Part shown: positions 24,053 through 37,100 of the stretch, one piece after another
Position numbering within the stretch: position 1 is the stretch's first letter
Layout of the letters: every line of letters begins with the position of its first letter
Assembly (NCBI RefSeq): GCF_037975245.1
Contig: NC_092567.1
Span: forward strand, 22,257,376-22,321,375
Length of the DNA: 64,000 nucleotides
Direction: 5' to 3'
Origin: Apostichopus japonicus
Taxonomy: Eukaryota > Echinodermata > Holothuroidea > Aspidochirotida > Stichopodidae
Made by a program: the position numbers and the translations under genes
The notes under the pieces: generated by a model
What the model was told of the DNA's origin: nothing
Seen by the model: only the letters and a program-made list of their open reading frames with translations
Database searches by the model: none

Positions 24053-25458
24053 TGCCGGGATCCTTTTGATGGGACCTATATTTTCTACGAAATCATGTGG
24101 TGTTAATTACTCCGCTGGGAACAATATCCGTATTTTGTTATCAAATTATCACACAAAGGAACATTGTAATAATGAACCACCGGCATTGTCACTTACGAGA
24201 GAACAGATCCCATTAATGTCATTAAACCTGTCAGTGTTGTCTTCTTATTAACTTCCTTTTCCATCATTGTTTAACATACTAGAATAACTCATTAAGAAAA
24301 TTTATTACAATTGAAAAACTAACGTTAATGGGGAAAAAATCACAAGCGATATACCGATATCAAATGTGAGCATAAATGTTAGTCCTATAAAAGGTGTGAA
24401 ATTATTATTTAAATTATTTGAAGTTCCCGGTGTTGTTTTGTTTCTGATTCTGCTATTTTTTCGTTTGATTCTTTCTTTTTGTTATATTTTAGTACATATT
24501 TGTTAAGTAATAACTTCACCAACTAGTCAACTACACTGCCTATACGCCTCCTCGTTAAGGTTCCCTGGTAAATAATTTACGATCACACGGCCTATCACTT
24601 ATCTTCTGAAACCTCCTTTTCATGTGTCTAGGTGTCCGTCTGTAATGTTACTCATTTCAGTTGATCATCCAGCGATCCTCAAAACGATAGGGACATCTTA
24701 CCATGTTACTAATCTACACGATTTGGTTTACTCAAACTTTTTAGTTAAACAATCTTATTGGCAATATGAATAGTTTCAATAAAAAAAGAGTAAGAAATTA
24801 CTTGACTTTTGCGAACCAATGAACCTAAAAAATCTTGAAAATAACAGCTCGAAATCAGGTTCTATACTACTTTTGGTTTTACTCTTTAAATATTTGTATT
24901 GTTTATATGGTTTTTCCTTACCAAATATAGCTATTTATTATAATGTATGTTACGTCATATTGTACACAGCAAAATCATTAAATTCATAACGACGTCTTTG
25001 CGGACTATTATCACAACAAAATGGAAATATACGGGTAGACGTTATACCTCGACTGTAATATTTATACTAGTTGACGCGTCAAAAAATGTTGGAATTACGT
25101 CACAGAAATGAATTCGATCTTGATAAGAGACATATGCAAACATTGTAACTTAGTTAAGTGGACAACAATGAGGGAGTAATAAAATACCCAACTGTCGAAG
25201 TTAATATCATTAACAGGTCAAAACAATTCTTGTTTGCGATATAATTAACATTTCTGCTTGCCCCTGTTCATTAAATATATCCGAACATGAAAGATCTCTT
25301 GAAGTTTTTTTTTTTTCTTGTCTAACAAACTGTTGAAGATGATATCTTTTGACAAGAGAAGGATCAGAGTGGTAGTTTACTATAGTACTTAAATAACAAT
25401 TAATAGAATTTATCGAGAACATCATAATGTGTATATTTAAGGTTGAGTTTCAGGTTAG

Positions 25459-25462
<4 letters not shown>

Positions 25463-25509
<47 letters not shown>

Positions 25510-25640
25510 GAAAATCGTAATGAGTTGGAAAATCAAGAACAGTGAAAAAACTTTCAGCCTCCACCGGGATTCGAACCACGGGCCTCCCGCTCTGTACGCG
25601 ATCACCCTAACCACTAGGCTATGGACGCTGATTGTATGTC
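25463..25640 (-). mobile_element. tRNA-derived SINE with TA tail
   Basis: On the minus strand, TAGCCTAGTGGTTA (box A) is followed by GTGGTTCGAATCCC (box B), and GCGTCCA with TGGAGGC could form an acceptor stem with one mismatch. The D and T stems are broken and the base 5' of the anticodon is not T, so it is not a working tRNA. After the tRNA-like head come about 60 bases of unrelated body and a TA microsatellite at the 3' end, the layout of a tRNA-headed SINE. RNA polymerase III boxes A and B would drive transcription if active. The frame at 25462-25755 is a read-through of this element. Confidence 0.75.
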
Positions 25641-26654
25641 CAGAGGTTCGAAACCGGTAAGGAAGATCGTAATTCCACTGTAGGCGTTTGTCACCTATAT
25701 CGAACAATACTAGTTCTGTTTTTGGTGACATATTTTGCCCTACTCTAGAGATCAAACATGATGCTATCGAACTCGAAAATCATTTGTGATTCCTAAAGCC
25801 GGATCTCGAAAGAGATACTTTGAACAGACTATATATATATATATATGGCACGGTTCATAAGAAGAAGCGTCGTACTACTGGCTTCTATCCTTACCCCCTC
25901 CTCACCGTACCAACCTCCCCCCCCCACCACTCCCCCTTGGTGAGGAAACGGTAAGATATGATATTTGCTGGATACCTGCAGCTGAATTAACACACAGTGG
26001 CTTTTAGTACTCCGTTTCCTTGTACGAATCCTGTTATAGCAAAAAAAAACGTCTTCTTTGCTCATAAATTACTAAGATTTGTTGATAATTATCTTAAATA
26101 TAGGCTATATATTGATTTATGCATCGATCTAGTTCTTTGCTAAATCATAGGCCAGTATAGTACGCGATTCGTCCTATGCGTGTCTGTATGTGACGTCACC
26201 AGCTTGCATACCCGGTAAGTGCATTCACCAGTAGGACACGAAAACATGGCCTAACCAGCCAATCAGATGGTCCGATATATCTCGAATTTCAGTATTTTGC
26301 TTTGATCGTGCCGCGGGAGTAACGCGTTACTGTCCCGCTTGGGAATGCCCCCGACTGGGTGCAAACAGATGAGCGTAAAATTGAGTTTGTCGCGTCGAAA
26401 GCCCGAGGGTTTGTTTTCTAATAATTTTTTGGCTACCCCGCTCCTCCCCTCCATTTTTAACTCTAGCGTAGAAAGATTTTATAGTTAGAGGTTTGTAAGT
26501 ACTCTGTAATTCTGTTTCTTATTATGATGACAATTCATTAGAAATATTCATAGTTCATATTTCTATGAATAGATCAGAGTCGATACAAAGTTACAACCCA
26601 GCGCGAAGAAACGTGTTTTTGAAAACAATAATTACAAACAATCACCTTATGATG

Positions 26655-26800
26655 AGGATTGGCTAAGATCATGTGTAGTATCTGCCCCCCCCCCCCAATT
26701 CTTTTCTTACGGGAATCATGATATACAATGACGATGATCACTCAGTCACAGTTTCAATGCAAGGGGACTGGCGATGCAACATCAATGTCTGCATGAGCAA
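26655..26800 (+). mobile_element. U2-snRNA-headed SINE-like element, copy A
   Basis: Bases 26659-26684 (TTGGCTAAGATCATGTGTAG, then TATCTG) match the 5' region of U2 snRNA at all but one base, including the GTAGTA branch-point-pairing motif. A 13-C tract follows, then a body with GGGAATCATGATA and GTCACAGTTTCAATGC...GGGACTGG, which resembles the body of copy B at 54477. It is not a functional U2 gene, because everything after the first stem-loop region differs. Confidence 0.72.
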
Positions 26801-27574
26801 TATATTTGTTGGGAACAATTGGAATCGTTACTTTCTAGCTAAGTTAACTTGTAAAAGTTTCAAAACCAAAACAAAGCAAAGTGATTAATTGTTATCACAA
26901 ACCATTCTATACATCAAGTGTAATCATTAATGTATTTTATCGGTTGACTTGTTCACATTATGATAGTTTGAATTTTAAGTAATAAGTGATAAAAAAAGTA
27001 TACATTTTTTAGGCCAAGTAACACTATAGACACGTTTGTCGTCCCCACTCGCATCCTTTTTGGCCCCACCCCTTTTTTTGTAGACAGTCGAAAAAAATGC
27101 CGTTTCTAACGGGATTGGCGGGAAGTTTTGGCAGAGTAAATCACCGCATAACTATGGTATCGCATTTTTGTGGATTGAAATCAACTCGGCTCTAATGTTC
27201 CAGAGACTAAAACAAAATAATATTTAGACTGACACTTACATTTTGAGTTGGCAAAAGTAATACCCTAACAAAAAAGAAAAGCCCAACGCCTAAATTCGGA
27301 AAACAAGTTGCTGTTTTTCTTGGCTCGGCTTTTAAATGTTACTTAAATGTTTGTCATGTTATATCATTGCATGGCCTTAAGGCCATCAAGGCGTCAACAA
27401 TAATAAGTAACGTGTATAACTACACAGATATTCAATTCAATGAAGGATCGAAGTTGTCATAACATCATATCATATGTTGTAGAAATGAATAATAGCAAAA
27501 GAAAATTTCCGTGTAAGTCACTTTTTTGTGTGTATATTCCCATAATGTGAAGACTTTGCATAGTGTGAGAACAA

Positions 27575-28075
27575 TGTTCCTTGTACGGGTACAAGTTATG
27601 AGTACAATGCTTCGAGTATGAGAACGAGTACAAGGTAGTTCCTAATATAAGTACTGGTTAGTGTCAAGCAGGCGCGTATAGCGAGGAATTTGCCAAGGGA
27701 GGGGCGAAGCCTGCAGGCATACTATCTAAACGTAGCGCCACAATGAGTTGGCCCGAAGCGTACAAGAAAATTTTGGCCGAAAATTCCTCCCAGATCGCTG
27801 GAAATGCCACTTCCCATGCCTTGTAAGTTGCATCTAAGCATTTTCTATTTTGAAATTACTAGCGATATCATAAACAATATTCTCAAGGGGGGAGCGGTCG
27901 CCCCTCCCCCTCCCCCTTGGCTACGCGCCTGGTGTCAAGCTGTACGGAATACAAAGTGCCCTTGAGTGCGAGAACAAAGCCATTTTAAATGGGTTTTTTT
28001 CGTACGAGTACAAGTATACGAGTAAAGACCAAAGGTCCTCGAATATGAACATGGGCACTCGGAGTACTCTGAAGG
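27575..28075. repeat. Degenerate GAGTAC/ACGAGTACAAG array split by a DNA transposon
   Basis: GTACGGGTACAAG, ATGAGTACAATG, GAGTATGAGAACGAGTACAAG (27582-27635) and, right of the insertion, GTGCGAGAAC, GTACGAGTACAAGTATACGAGT and GGAGTACTC (27963-28072). It is the same low-complexity family as at 4211, 50045 and 56205. Confidence 0.65.
27669..27931. mobile_element. Non-autonomous hAT-like DNA transposon with 8-bp target duplication
   Basis: A 263-base insertion flanked by perfect direct repeats GTGTCAAG (27661-27668 and 27932-27939). The ends are CAGGCGCGTATAGC and, reversed, CAGGCGCGTAGCC. An 8-bp duplication and CAGG(G/C)GCGTAGC termini are typical of the hAT superfamily. It has no coding capacity, a G-rich left interior and a C-rich right interior. 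It would depend on a transposase supplied elsewhere. Confidence 0.85.
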
Positions 28076-28806
28076 AATTTAATGTAGAATTATGACGTCA
28101 TAACGAAATCGTATGCAAATTGTCAATCGGATCTGAAATTTGTCACTCTATAAAGTCAAATTGGCCTACACTCCTCAGCAATGTTCCCTTTTGATGTTAC
28201 ATGGACTATATAATGACACATCATCAGTATAGTAACCCGGCCCGTGCCTGTCATTACATACAGACAATGTAAAAACTAACTTTGTTATAGGCTATACTAC
28301 AACCCAAATATCGAGATATTATTGTATAGCAATCATGTATAGGCTGGCTTTGTTTCGTATACCGAAACTTATTTTAAATTTGCAGGCAATCCTCAAAGTT
28401 AAATGGCAAATTTTTGAAAAAAAATACAAAAATAACAAAAAGGAAATTAATTTGTCCCAGTATGAGGAATTATTGCGTATCCGGAAATGAGTGGACCTAC
28501 TTACATAATAACAAACGAATTATATTGGAAATATACGGTGGATCAAATTACAATTACACCGACCGTTCTCCCTTCTCATTACTATAATGACGAAAATGTA
28601 TCATTTTTCATGTTAACATTAAAAAAATCTGCTGCAAAAAGGGCAGAATTGATAGTCTCCAAAGAAACCATCTTTTCTTCTTCTTATAAATATTGTGAAA
28701 AAAATGAGGGGAAAGTGACTTGGGAGGTCGAAATAGATTTTGTTGTCGCGAACAGCATGAGCCAGCGGGGCTACCGTACGTCTCGGCTAGCATACGTGAG
28801 AACACG

Positions 28807-28860
28807 CCGTTGACGGCTGACCATATCTTGCCTGCCGAACACGACTCGAAGCTAAGTAGG
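28807..28860 (+). repeat. Possible 5S rRNA-derived fragment
   Basis: GACGGCTGACCATATC, CCTG and CTCGAAGCTAAGTAGG follow the order of the 5' half of 5S rRNA (ACGGCCATACC ... CGAAGCTAAGCAG, which contains box A of the internal promoter), with a central deletion. It stops at GTAGG and is followed by unrelated AT-rich DNA. It could be a 5S pseudogene, a 5S-headed SINE piece, or chance. Confidence 0.35.
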
Positions 28861-29259
28861 AAATATTTTGATCAACGTAAACGAATGAGACAACGGTTTG
28901 CCTTGACTTTCCTCACCTTTTTTTTTATATTTTTTTACAGAATCAATTTTAGCATTCAAAAAAGTCGAAAAAATTTGTCGCTTTTAACACGATGAAACTT
29001 TGTACCTATATCGTACGCGGTTACCTGTGGTGACAACTGTTACAGCAAGCCCAAGGCAAAAGTAAAAAAAAGCGAGAGAGAGGTGGAGAAAGAAAAAGGA
29101 AAATGGAAAAAAATATGAAAGAACAAGAAAAGGGTGATTTACGTTTAACAGGACTAAACCTTGAAGCTAGCGAGGGATGACGAATGTCACAACGCAAAAC
29201 GACTGATCTTCGAAGGCTTACAGTGTCATTACTGAAGATTGATTTCGTAAAGAGGGCGG

Positions 29260-29260
<1 letters not shown>

Positions 29261-29296
<36 letters not shown>

Positions 29297-29307
29297 ATAT
29301 ATATATT
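29261..29307. repeat. TA microsatellite
   Basis: TA tract with one TTTA interruption. Frames on both strands reading through it are artefacts. Confidence 0.95.
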
Positions 29308-31129
29308 CGTTATCAGGGGAAGATGAAGATATGGACCGAAACCCGGACATTCGTGTGACAAACATGAATTCGTACCACATAGCCACAGTTCTCTTAATTA
29401 AAAGCCAGTTATGGGTATTTTATGACTGTCATTGGGAGAGAAGGTGTTATGACAGAATTATTTAAACGAAGATTAACATACCAGAAAAAAAAGATACATA
29501 TGATCTTTGTGAAACCTCAAATGATGCACAAACATCTGTGACATCGAATGAAGTCAGATCTGCGTATAATCAATGGGTTTAATTTTTCTTTGAACTGTAC
29601 CTTTTCGAGTTACTTTTTGTTATAATAGATTTGTATTATCGCTATTGAATGATATTTACATCTTTCTGTTATATAAGCGTCATGCATTTCAGAACTTTGT
29701 TACTGAAATACTACGTAACTGTTATCTCCTTATTTTTTAAATCAATTTTCTTGATTGTAATGCCAAGTTAATAACTGTTACCATAGGAATACTATATAGG
29801 CCTACATCAATATGATTTTTGCGGGACAAACAATGATCTTGTAAAACTTTGTTAATATTATGTTTACTTTTGATTTTTGATTTTCTTTGCAAAAACAAAG
29901 ATATTATAACGTGCTCAATAATTTCGCAGAGCGAAGTAGCTTGTTTAACATTTCAAGTAAATCGATTTTTAGTAAGTTTTGGTAGCTTGGAATGACCCAA
30001 CAATTCGTCCTCCAATCACCTTTGTCAATTTCACCCCTCTTCAAAACATCTCAGACACCCGCTGTTTAGCCAATCAAGTAGCCGAGTGAATTCTGAGTCG
30101 TTTCTTTCAAACGCGACCTTAAGTTGCTCAGCGGGATAAAGTTTAAAGCATTCCCTTCTTCCAGCCGAACAACAGTTTCGTGAAAGCCCGACCGATTTCC
30201 GACCCTGGTGTTTCTTGCTTCCGTAAAATCAAGCATTTCATTTCTTTCTCTCCTTTTCTGTATTTCTTTCTTCTTTCTTCCTTTACTCTTTGTCAGAGCA
30301 TTTTCATAGTATAGTTGTACTGCATGAAAAATAGCCATTGTTTCTAGCAAATCGTTTAGTGATCATGATTTTAGTTGAGTACACCCCTCCGTGGCAACAC
30401 CAAGATCTCAATTGTTTTTGATTAAGACCAATTTCGCGAAAGTTCACAAGAGCTCTCACCGTGGCATTATAAACGGTTACGGACGAGAGGTGTTTGTTGC
30501 CATCCAGTTAAATTACCAAAAATACTTTCTGCTTTGAAATGCTACAGAGTTAATAAGGGAGAATTTGTATTCATTAAGTCGCTCTGTGGTCCCACGACTT
30601 TGGTAATATAACATGTAGAACTGTACCAACACGAAGTGTACTGCCATAAAATGCAACCGTCGATCGCCGCGAAGTGGGACACATGTTTAGCATGGGATCC
30701 CTGCAAAGCAGGTAGCACCTCACAGAGCTTTGGTCTGCCTGTTTGTATCTACTGATTCTGTGTTTGATAGTTATCCCTATCCATTTCATAACAATTTTCA
30801 TTTCATTACCAGCGGGGCCTCAATTGAACCTGGGTTGAAGCTAGTAGGGTTGGGCCGAATTTCGAAATTGGAATAAAATACAAAAATCAAGGTTACGAAA
30901 GTGTTTAAAGTTAACTCTCATAAAAAGATAATAAGAAATGACACCTACAAGTGTGAAAATACGTGAATACCTTCACATCATATTGAAAGAAACTGACAGG
31001 TTATAGGCCTATGGTTCGACCATATGTATAGGTTCACTACGGCTGCAACAGGCGAAAATGGTTTCTCTTTACCCCACACTAAGTCTTATACTTAATGCGT
31101 ATAGGTTTTCCACTGTGTTTAAATCGACA

Positions 31130-31130
<1 letters not shown>

Positions 31131-31216
<86 letters not shown>

Positions 31217-31217
31217 G
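31131..31217. repeat. TA microsatellite
   Basis: Nearly pure TA tract of about 85 bases. Confidence 0.97.
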
Positions 31218-32012
31218 AAACGAGAACAGAGAGGAAATCATATAGACTGTTCTTGTAATTCTTTGTTTAGTTATTGCGAGTTTATATAAAACTATTCCAG
31301 TTTCTGTATTTTGTGTTTTGCGTTGCTTCTGAGATGGTGACCTTATGACCTATATGATTAGACTAGATAATCCAGCTACTTTGAAATGTTATGGAGTCAA
31401 TATGCTAAAGTAAGCCAGCCCTTTTCACTCTTATTCACATTCAACAACTGTTATTTGAAAAAGCGAAAAAAAAACAAATATGATCACGAGGCTGCTACAT
31501 AGGCTACAAGGCCACCCAACCTCCAGTGGTCCCGTCACGTAGAGTACTACCAGGGGGATCTTTTTGCAATACACAATTCGGTTTTCTTTTTTGTCTAATT
31601 ATTATAATGTTTTAATTATCAGACAGACAAAAAGACGAATAAAAATCTAGCATTGAGATACTTTCCTCAATGTCATATACTCTGCGGTACTCTTTCATGT
31701 TGTATAAACTTCGTTCGATGACGTCATTGCTGACCTGCCGTGACCTTCATCCTCGTCATCAAACACAGCACCAACACCATTATCATCATAATATAAACGA
31801 CCACTTATATTTGTCCTTTTTATGCCTTTGAAACAAAGTTGCTGAGAACATTAAAGTTTATAAGTCGTTTCCGTTATATGACCTCAGACAATGACATCAT
31901 GTTATGACGTAAGGCCTCGACGTTATACATAGGACTGTACACGATAATCGGAGCTTAGGTTCTGTAATGCGTACGAAACATTAATGTTTCATACATGTAT
32001 TGAAGTTAAGGT

Positions 32013-32100
32013 TAATAATAAAAATAAGTTATATTTATATAGCGCATAATCAGCGGCAAAGCTGTTCAAAGCGCTTTACAAATATAAAACCTAAAAAACA
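32013..32100. repeat. TATATAGCGC...CAAAGCGCTTTACA motif (repeat tail-like)
   Basis: AATAA-rich lead, then TTATATTTATATAGCGCATAA and CTGTTCAAAGCGCTTTACAA. From memory, short TATATAGCGC ... AAGCGCTTTACA sequences are dispersed in many aquatic animal genomes. The GCGC-centred words can pair. A weaker relative may be ATCATTTATAAAGCCCAGC at 39489-39507, also preceded by a simple repeat. Confidence 0.45.
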
Positions 32101-32274
32101 AATAGTAACAAAAACCTAAATTTTAAATATATAGAACCAATAAGGCATAAATATTAAAGCCTAAAGCAACAATATAACAAACACCCGTACTAAACGATAG
32201 TTAGTTTAGACGTATATACTTTAAAACAGACAGACTAACAAACCGACATATTATTTGCCAAACAGGCATGCATA

Positions 32275-32365
32275 TATACTGACTGACTGATTGACTGACC
32301 GAAGAAACACAGATTGACGAAGTGACTGACAGACTGACAAACTAATAAACGGACAAACCGACTGT
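32275..32365. repeat. Degenerate GACT/GACA repeat
   Basis: Impure tract of GACTGACTGATTGACTGACC-type words, also ACAGACTGACAAAC. Confidence 0.8.
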
Positions 32366-32820
32366 GGTCCATTCAAACAAAATTAGTGACCACAATTTGA
32401 AATAGTGAGAGAAAAATATAAATATAATTTATATTCACAATAACAATGCCTCCTTTGTAGTATTATATCCATTTTCTCTAATTAACTTCAATCGTCGAGC
32501 TAGAATATTAAAATTAAATGATCTCTTTAATTTATTATTCTATTCTTCCAACCTGACTATTAACCCATAACTAATTGTAGTTTGCTTTTTACAGGCGTAA
32601 ATCGCAGAAAATGACATTAAATTCCAACCATCAATATTTGGAGAGAAAAAAGAGTAACAGTAATTCCGCCATTATTCACTTAAACCTTTCTCTTGTTTTC
32701 TGTTGCCTATATCCGCATTTAAAACCTTTCTAAATTTATTTCTTCTTTTTCTTAAAACAAAATATATATTACAAGCTCAACTCGAAAATTGAAATATAGC
32801 CTCAAAAAACTACTTTAAAT

Positions 32821-32857
32821 GGTAGTAGTAGTAGTATTAGTAGCAGTAGTAGTAAAG
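32821..32857. repeat. TAG trinucleotide repeat
   Basis: About ten GTA/TAG units with two substitutions. Confidence 0.9.
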
Positions 32858-33335
32858 AGGTTGTTGAATCGTTACGTTGTGTAATTTTCTGAATGGCTCT
32901 TGAAATTGGACCACATGCCACCTGCCACCTGCCACCAACCATTGCGCGACGGTCTGAGGTACTTGACGTTGATGTGCCTTACACCACTTATACCCTTAAA
33001 TCGAAAACGACTTGTCTTTTTCGACGCTATATAGACACTCGGCGTTACTACATCACCCGGATGATAAGTGATAATAAAGTCTCCCCGCGGTTGACTTCTC
33101 TTTCAAAATGCCAGAGATAATACTTGAGGATAAAGCTAAAAAACAAGAATGGTTGGGAGAAAGAGGGGGGGAAAACAAACGATTAATGAATTAAATCTCA
33201 AGTGTTTGCAAAGGGGGCTTATTAATCGTTAAAAGTTATCATACAATACAAACAGAGTATATATATAGGCGCTGTGAATACAGATTCATTGTAACGTTTT
33301 CTTGGAGGTATATACTAGAAATAGAGAGAGATTAT

Positions 33336-33365
33336 TGTATATATATATATATTAATATATATATA

Positions 33366-33421
<56 letters not shown>
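33336..33421. repeat. TA microsatellite with TTAATATA interruptions
   Basis: TA tract of about 85 bases. Confidence 0.95.
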
Positions 33422-33424
<3 letters not shown>

Positions 33425-33956
33425 AGTATGTACAGTATGCGTTCTACATAAGTGTTGTGTGGGAGCTATTTTGTTCATTTGTCTGTATGTTTGTCTGTCT
33501 GTTTGTTTGTTTTTGTTTAGTTTTTCTACACGGCACGTTGGGATCGAGTCTTACAAGGTTGTACAATTAAAAATAAAATGCATGTAAAAATATTTGATTT
33601 TTTGTTTACGATCTTTCTTCATATCGAGTTTTTTAGTAGACGAGTTTTTTTAGTAGATATGTTTATTGATTATGAACTTCTTCTTCATTGAGACCCAAGT
33701 GACGTAATCATGATATATTTTAGTTGTGAGTGAGCGTAGAAGTGTAGCTTAGACGTTATAATATGACAGACAGGACGTTGTAAAACGTTGCTGTATAAAA
33801 TGATGTTATTTGACCTTTCATTTTAAATATTATTCTGTTTTATTTATTTTTGCGAGCAAGGTGCATTACGTGCATGTCGCCATAATGTGTGGTGTTTCTT
33901 CGTGTAGATGCAAGATATTGTTTAAAAGTGTCTTCGTAATGCTGGTGTTAATATTT

Positions 33957-34002
<46 letters not shown>

Positions 34003-34003
<1 letters not shown>

Positions 34004-34107
34004 CATATGCATAACTCGTGCAAATGCAGACACACACAAACACACACATGTATATATAGATATGCGTCTGTGTGTGTGTCTGCATATTGCACGAGTTATG
34101 CATATGC
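34003..34107. repeat. Inverted repeat with 35-bp arms between TA tracts
   Basis: GCATATGCATAACTCGTGC at 34003-34021 is the exact reverse complement of 34089-34107. Pairing continues with a one-base slip through GCAGACACACACA on the left and TGTGTGTGTCTGC on the right. The loop is about 30 bases. TA tracts lie on both sides (33954-33999 and 34128-34245). Frames on both strands give similar peptides because of the palindrome. Confidence 0.9.
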
Positions 34108-37100
34108 ATTTGTACATATAAGTATTTGTACATATATATCTATATATATATATATATCTATATAAATATATATATATATATATATATAAATATCTATCTA
34201 TATATATATATTTAGATATATATATCTATATATATATGTGTCTGTGTGTGCGTGTGTCTGTGTGTACGTATAATGCTATGTACTTTAGCTATATGTACGT
34301 ATAACTATGTATACTAGCCACTACCGGAGTAATACATATATTTATATATATAGTTATATAGATATACACTGCTCAAAGAGACATTAGCGTAGAAGATGGA
34401 TACATGTACCCGCTCAGACACTCAACATTCCAAAAATCTTAAGCAAGGATTAACCTGACTTGTCGTTCGCTAATTCCTGTAAATTTTCTTTTCTGATTTT
34501 CTTAATCAGAAAAACAAATAGACGAAAACACTTCGCTACACTAATGGCTTTGTTAGAATCGGGGAAGAAGACAGCGACTTTCGAGGGGTTTTCAATCTCA
34601 TGATTAATGAATCTAAAATGCTTACGAAAATTGACTCCCACTATATTTGCTTTTGGTTGCCAAGGTGATTAGTGCAGAAGAAAACGGTTTCGGTTAAAGG
34701 GGGATATTCTTTTGCGATTGATGGCAGCATATCAATCTATAGACCTTCTTTTCGCAATTTTCTTTGTAGGATTAGTAGTGATCCTATTACGTAACTAGGA
34801 ATATCATTTACGTATCATCAAGAATAACCGTCTTTGAGTGAAATTACTTCCAGAGACCTAACACCGATCCGTCGGTAAAGTCTTAGTTATAAAAAAAAAA
34901 CGTTTTCTATTTCACAGCTAGTCTTTTTATTGTCCGTTTTACCTGACTCCCCAAAACATTTTTTTCGAGAGTTAGATATACTCCTTTCTACAAATTTATT
35001 TAGTCAACAAGCCCGGCAATATTTAGAGATCGGTGTTAATGAACCCAAAATGCAAATGAGGACTTAATATGGTTGACATAGCAATATTTGAAAAAAAGTC
35101 TGAAATGTAATAATGGGTAAAACTTGATTTAAATGAGACACTTTTTGACGTACCCCTTAAAAGTTATGGAGGTCAATTTCTTTTCGAGTGCAATTTCTCT
35201 AAAAATGATATTGACATTTCAATCTTCATATAGCCTATGAGGTTTGCAGTGCTTGGGCGGACTGTAATTTCCGCACTCCAGATTATTAATCTAATCAATA
35301 TGTAATATTCATATATATATATACAAAAAATTATATTATGTACCGTGCTCAAATATTTTAATGCCGAAGAAAGCTTATACAGTAAATGATTTCTTTATTG
35401 GAAATGATAATGCCCCTTCCTATACTGTATCTACCACAAAGTTTGATATTACAAATAATTTCCCGTTTAACTATTTATTATGGAATTTTATCAGCAGTCA
35501 CCAGAGAGTGGGAAGCCAATGTAATGCCTACTGAAAGCCTTTCTGATAATGTTCGTTGTTTGATAAGTTTTACTATTAACTCACGCCCTACTAAATTACA
35601 TATAGTGCTCTTGTTAAACAAAAACTTATGCCCCCCCCCCCAGAGCTGTCTCTTAATGGGAACAATTTGGTAACTTCAATTGCAACTGGAATAATATGTT
35701 CACGTTACCATTTGTAGCTGTTAGAGATACCATAGTTCAACATTTTTAATGGAGATATATTCCTAGAATTATTTTCCTTTTAATACTCCAATTTTATATT
35801 TTAACCATGTGATTAATATTTATAGTTGAAGAAGTGTCTTTGCGACAAAATGTTGCGACCTATTTGGTATAATTAACTAATTACGTGCACATGTAACCTT
35901 CATTTTCAAAAATAATAGGGACATGGTTAAGTTTTATCCACTCTAAACTTATATTGAAATAGCATAGTGCTTAGTATAGCTTGTTACAATCCTCTAAACT
36001 TAACATAAAGTAAATATAATTATGGAGATTTGTATCTGCTCTTACATCAACGAGATATGTGATCACCATTGAAGGAACATTTCTTAAAAAAAAACTCTCT
36101 AAAATACTTTTTTTCAAAAAATCAAATAATGAAGACAATTGAGAATTTTAGAAGATAATGTAATAATGAATGAATGTGGTTTCAGCAACATCCTCATTAT
36201 TTAAACATTTATTTTCGGGGTTCTTCTCCTTCCGTTGTGTATTGTTAAGATTGTATAATATTACATTTCCAAGCACTTATTCTGTCAGCTAATGACGTCA
36301 CATAAAATTACGTCACACGCAGAAAAACAACAACAATGCGTTCGCAGATACTGACTAATGAGACCACTGTGTTATCTATCAAGTATACTGACCCTTTAAT
36401 GCCTATATTAATTTTGTTTTGTTTTAAACATTTCCCAACAGAATTATACGTGCCTTTGTAGGTTATACATGCAGTGCTCAAGTCAGATGTGCTACGGTAT
36501 ATATACAATAAACAATCTGTAATAGTTTTACGATGGATGTAATCTTAGTACCGGCCGTCATGGTAAATATTCTCGAGATGCTCTTAATGATGTTATCACG
36601 ATTTTGGCATCAGCTTGCGTCTTTTGGATTTTCGTCATTGAAAATGAGACTTTACTAGAATAACGTGTATATATATCGCTGTGTACTCACCCGTGTATCA
36701 CAAACACACACATACACTTATGTGCATAGAGAGATAGAGATATAACTATTTTGAAAACATCAATAACGTAAAATGGGATATGATAAGCAGTTTGTTTCGC
36801 GACAGAAAATCAAATAGTTTTTTGTTGTTAAGAATAATTTGAAAGTAAAACGGGCATAGAATATTGAACTGACGGAGTTTTCTAACTAAATATGCGGAAA
36901 GCAAACAGCGTAAGCGTGCATGTGGACAAAATCATTTGAACTCACTAACAGCATTTGAAGTTGCATGAAAAAGAACAAAACAAAACAAAAAATATGGAGG
37001 AAAAAACTTAACTTTTCTTGACGATAGGTCTGTCATTATCCTCGGCAAGGTCACTAAAGCCAATAAAAGATTCATTATTTCCTTCAAGCAATTCCTCGGA

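Larger units (their letters stand above)
20521..25462. other. Intergenic, no gene recognised
   Basis: Upstream of the 19.7 kb gene. CACGTG at 21129, 21705, 22431 and 23082 and a CRE at 22519-22526 make it richer than average in ACGT-core palindromes. It could hold enhancers, but no site is proven. Confidence 0.5.
28861..33953. other. Intergenic, no gene recognised apart from listed repeats
   Basis: Includes a purine-rich run at 29065-29135 and a CRE at 31719-31726. Frames such as 30066-30350 and 30574-30801 have no domain, start or splice support. Confidence 0.5.

Noticed and set aside
25560-25635. A functional tRNA gene
   Set aside because: Boxes A and B are good, but the D and T stems are broken and the anticodon loop lacks the invariant T33, so it is a SINE head or pseudogene.
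25462-25755. A 97-codon minus-strand frame with VHSLVVRVIAYRAGGPWFES
   Set aside because: This is the familiar translation of a tRNA-derived SINE head and runs into a TA tract.
26655-26690. A functional U2 snRNA gene
   Set aside because: Only the first 30 or so bases match U2. The Sm site and later stem-loops are missing.
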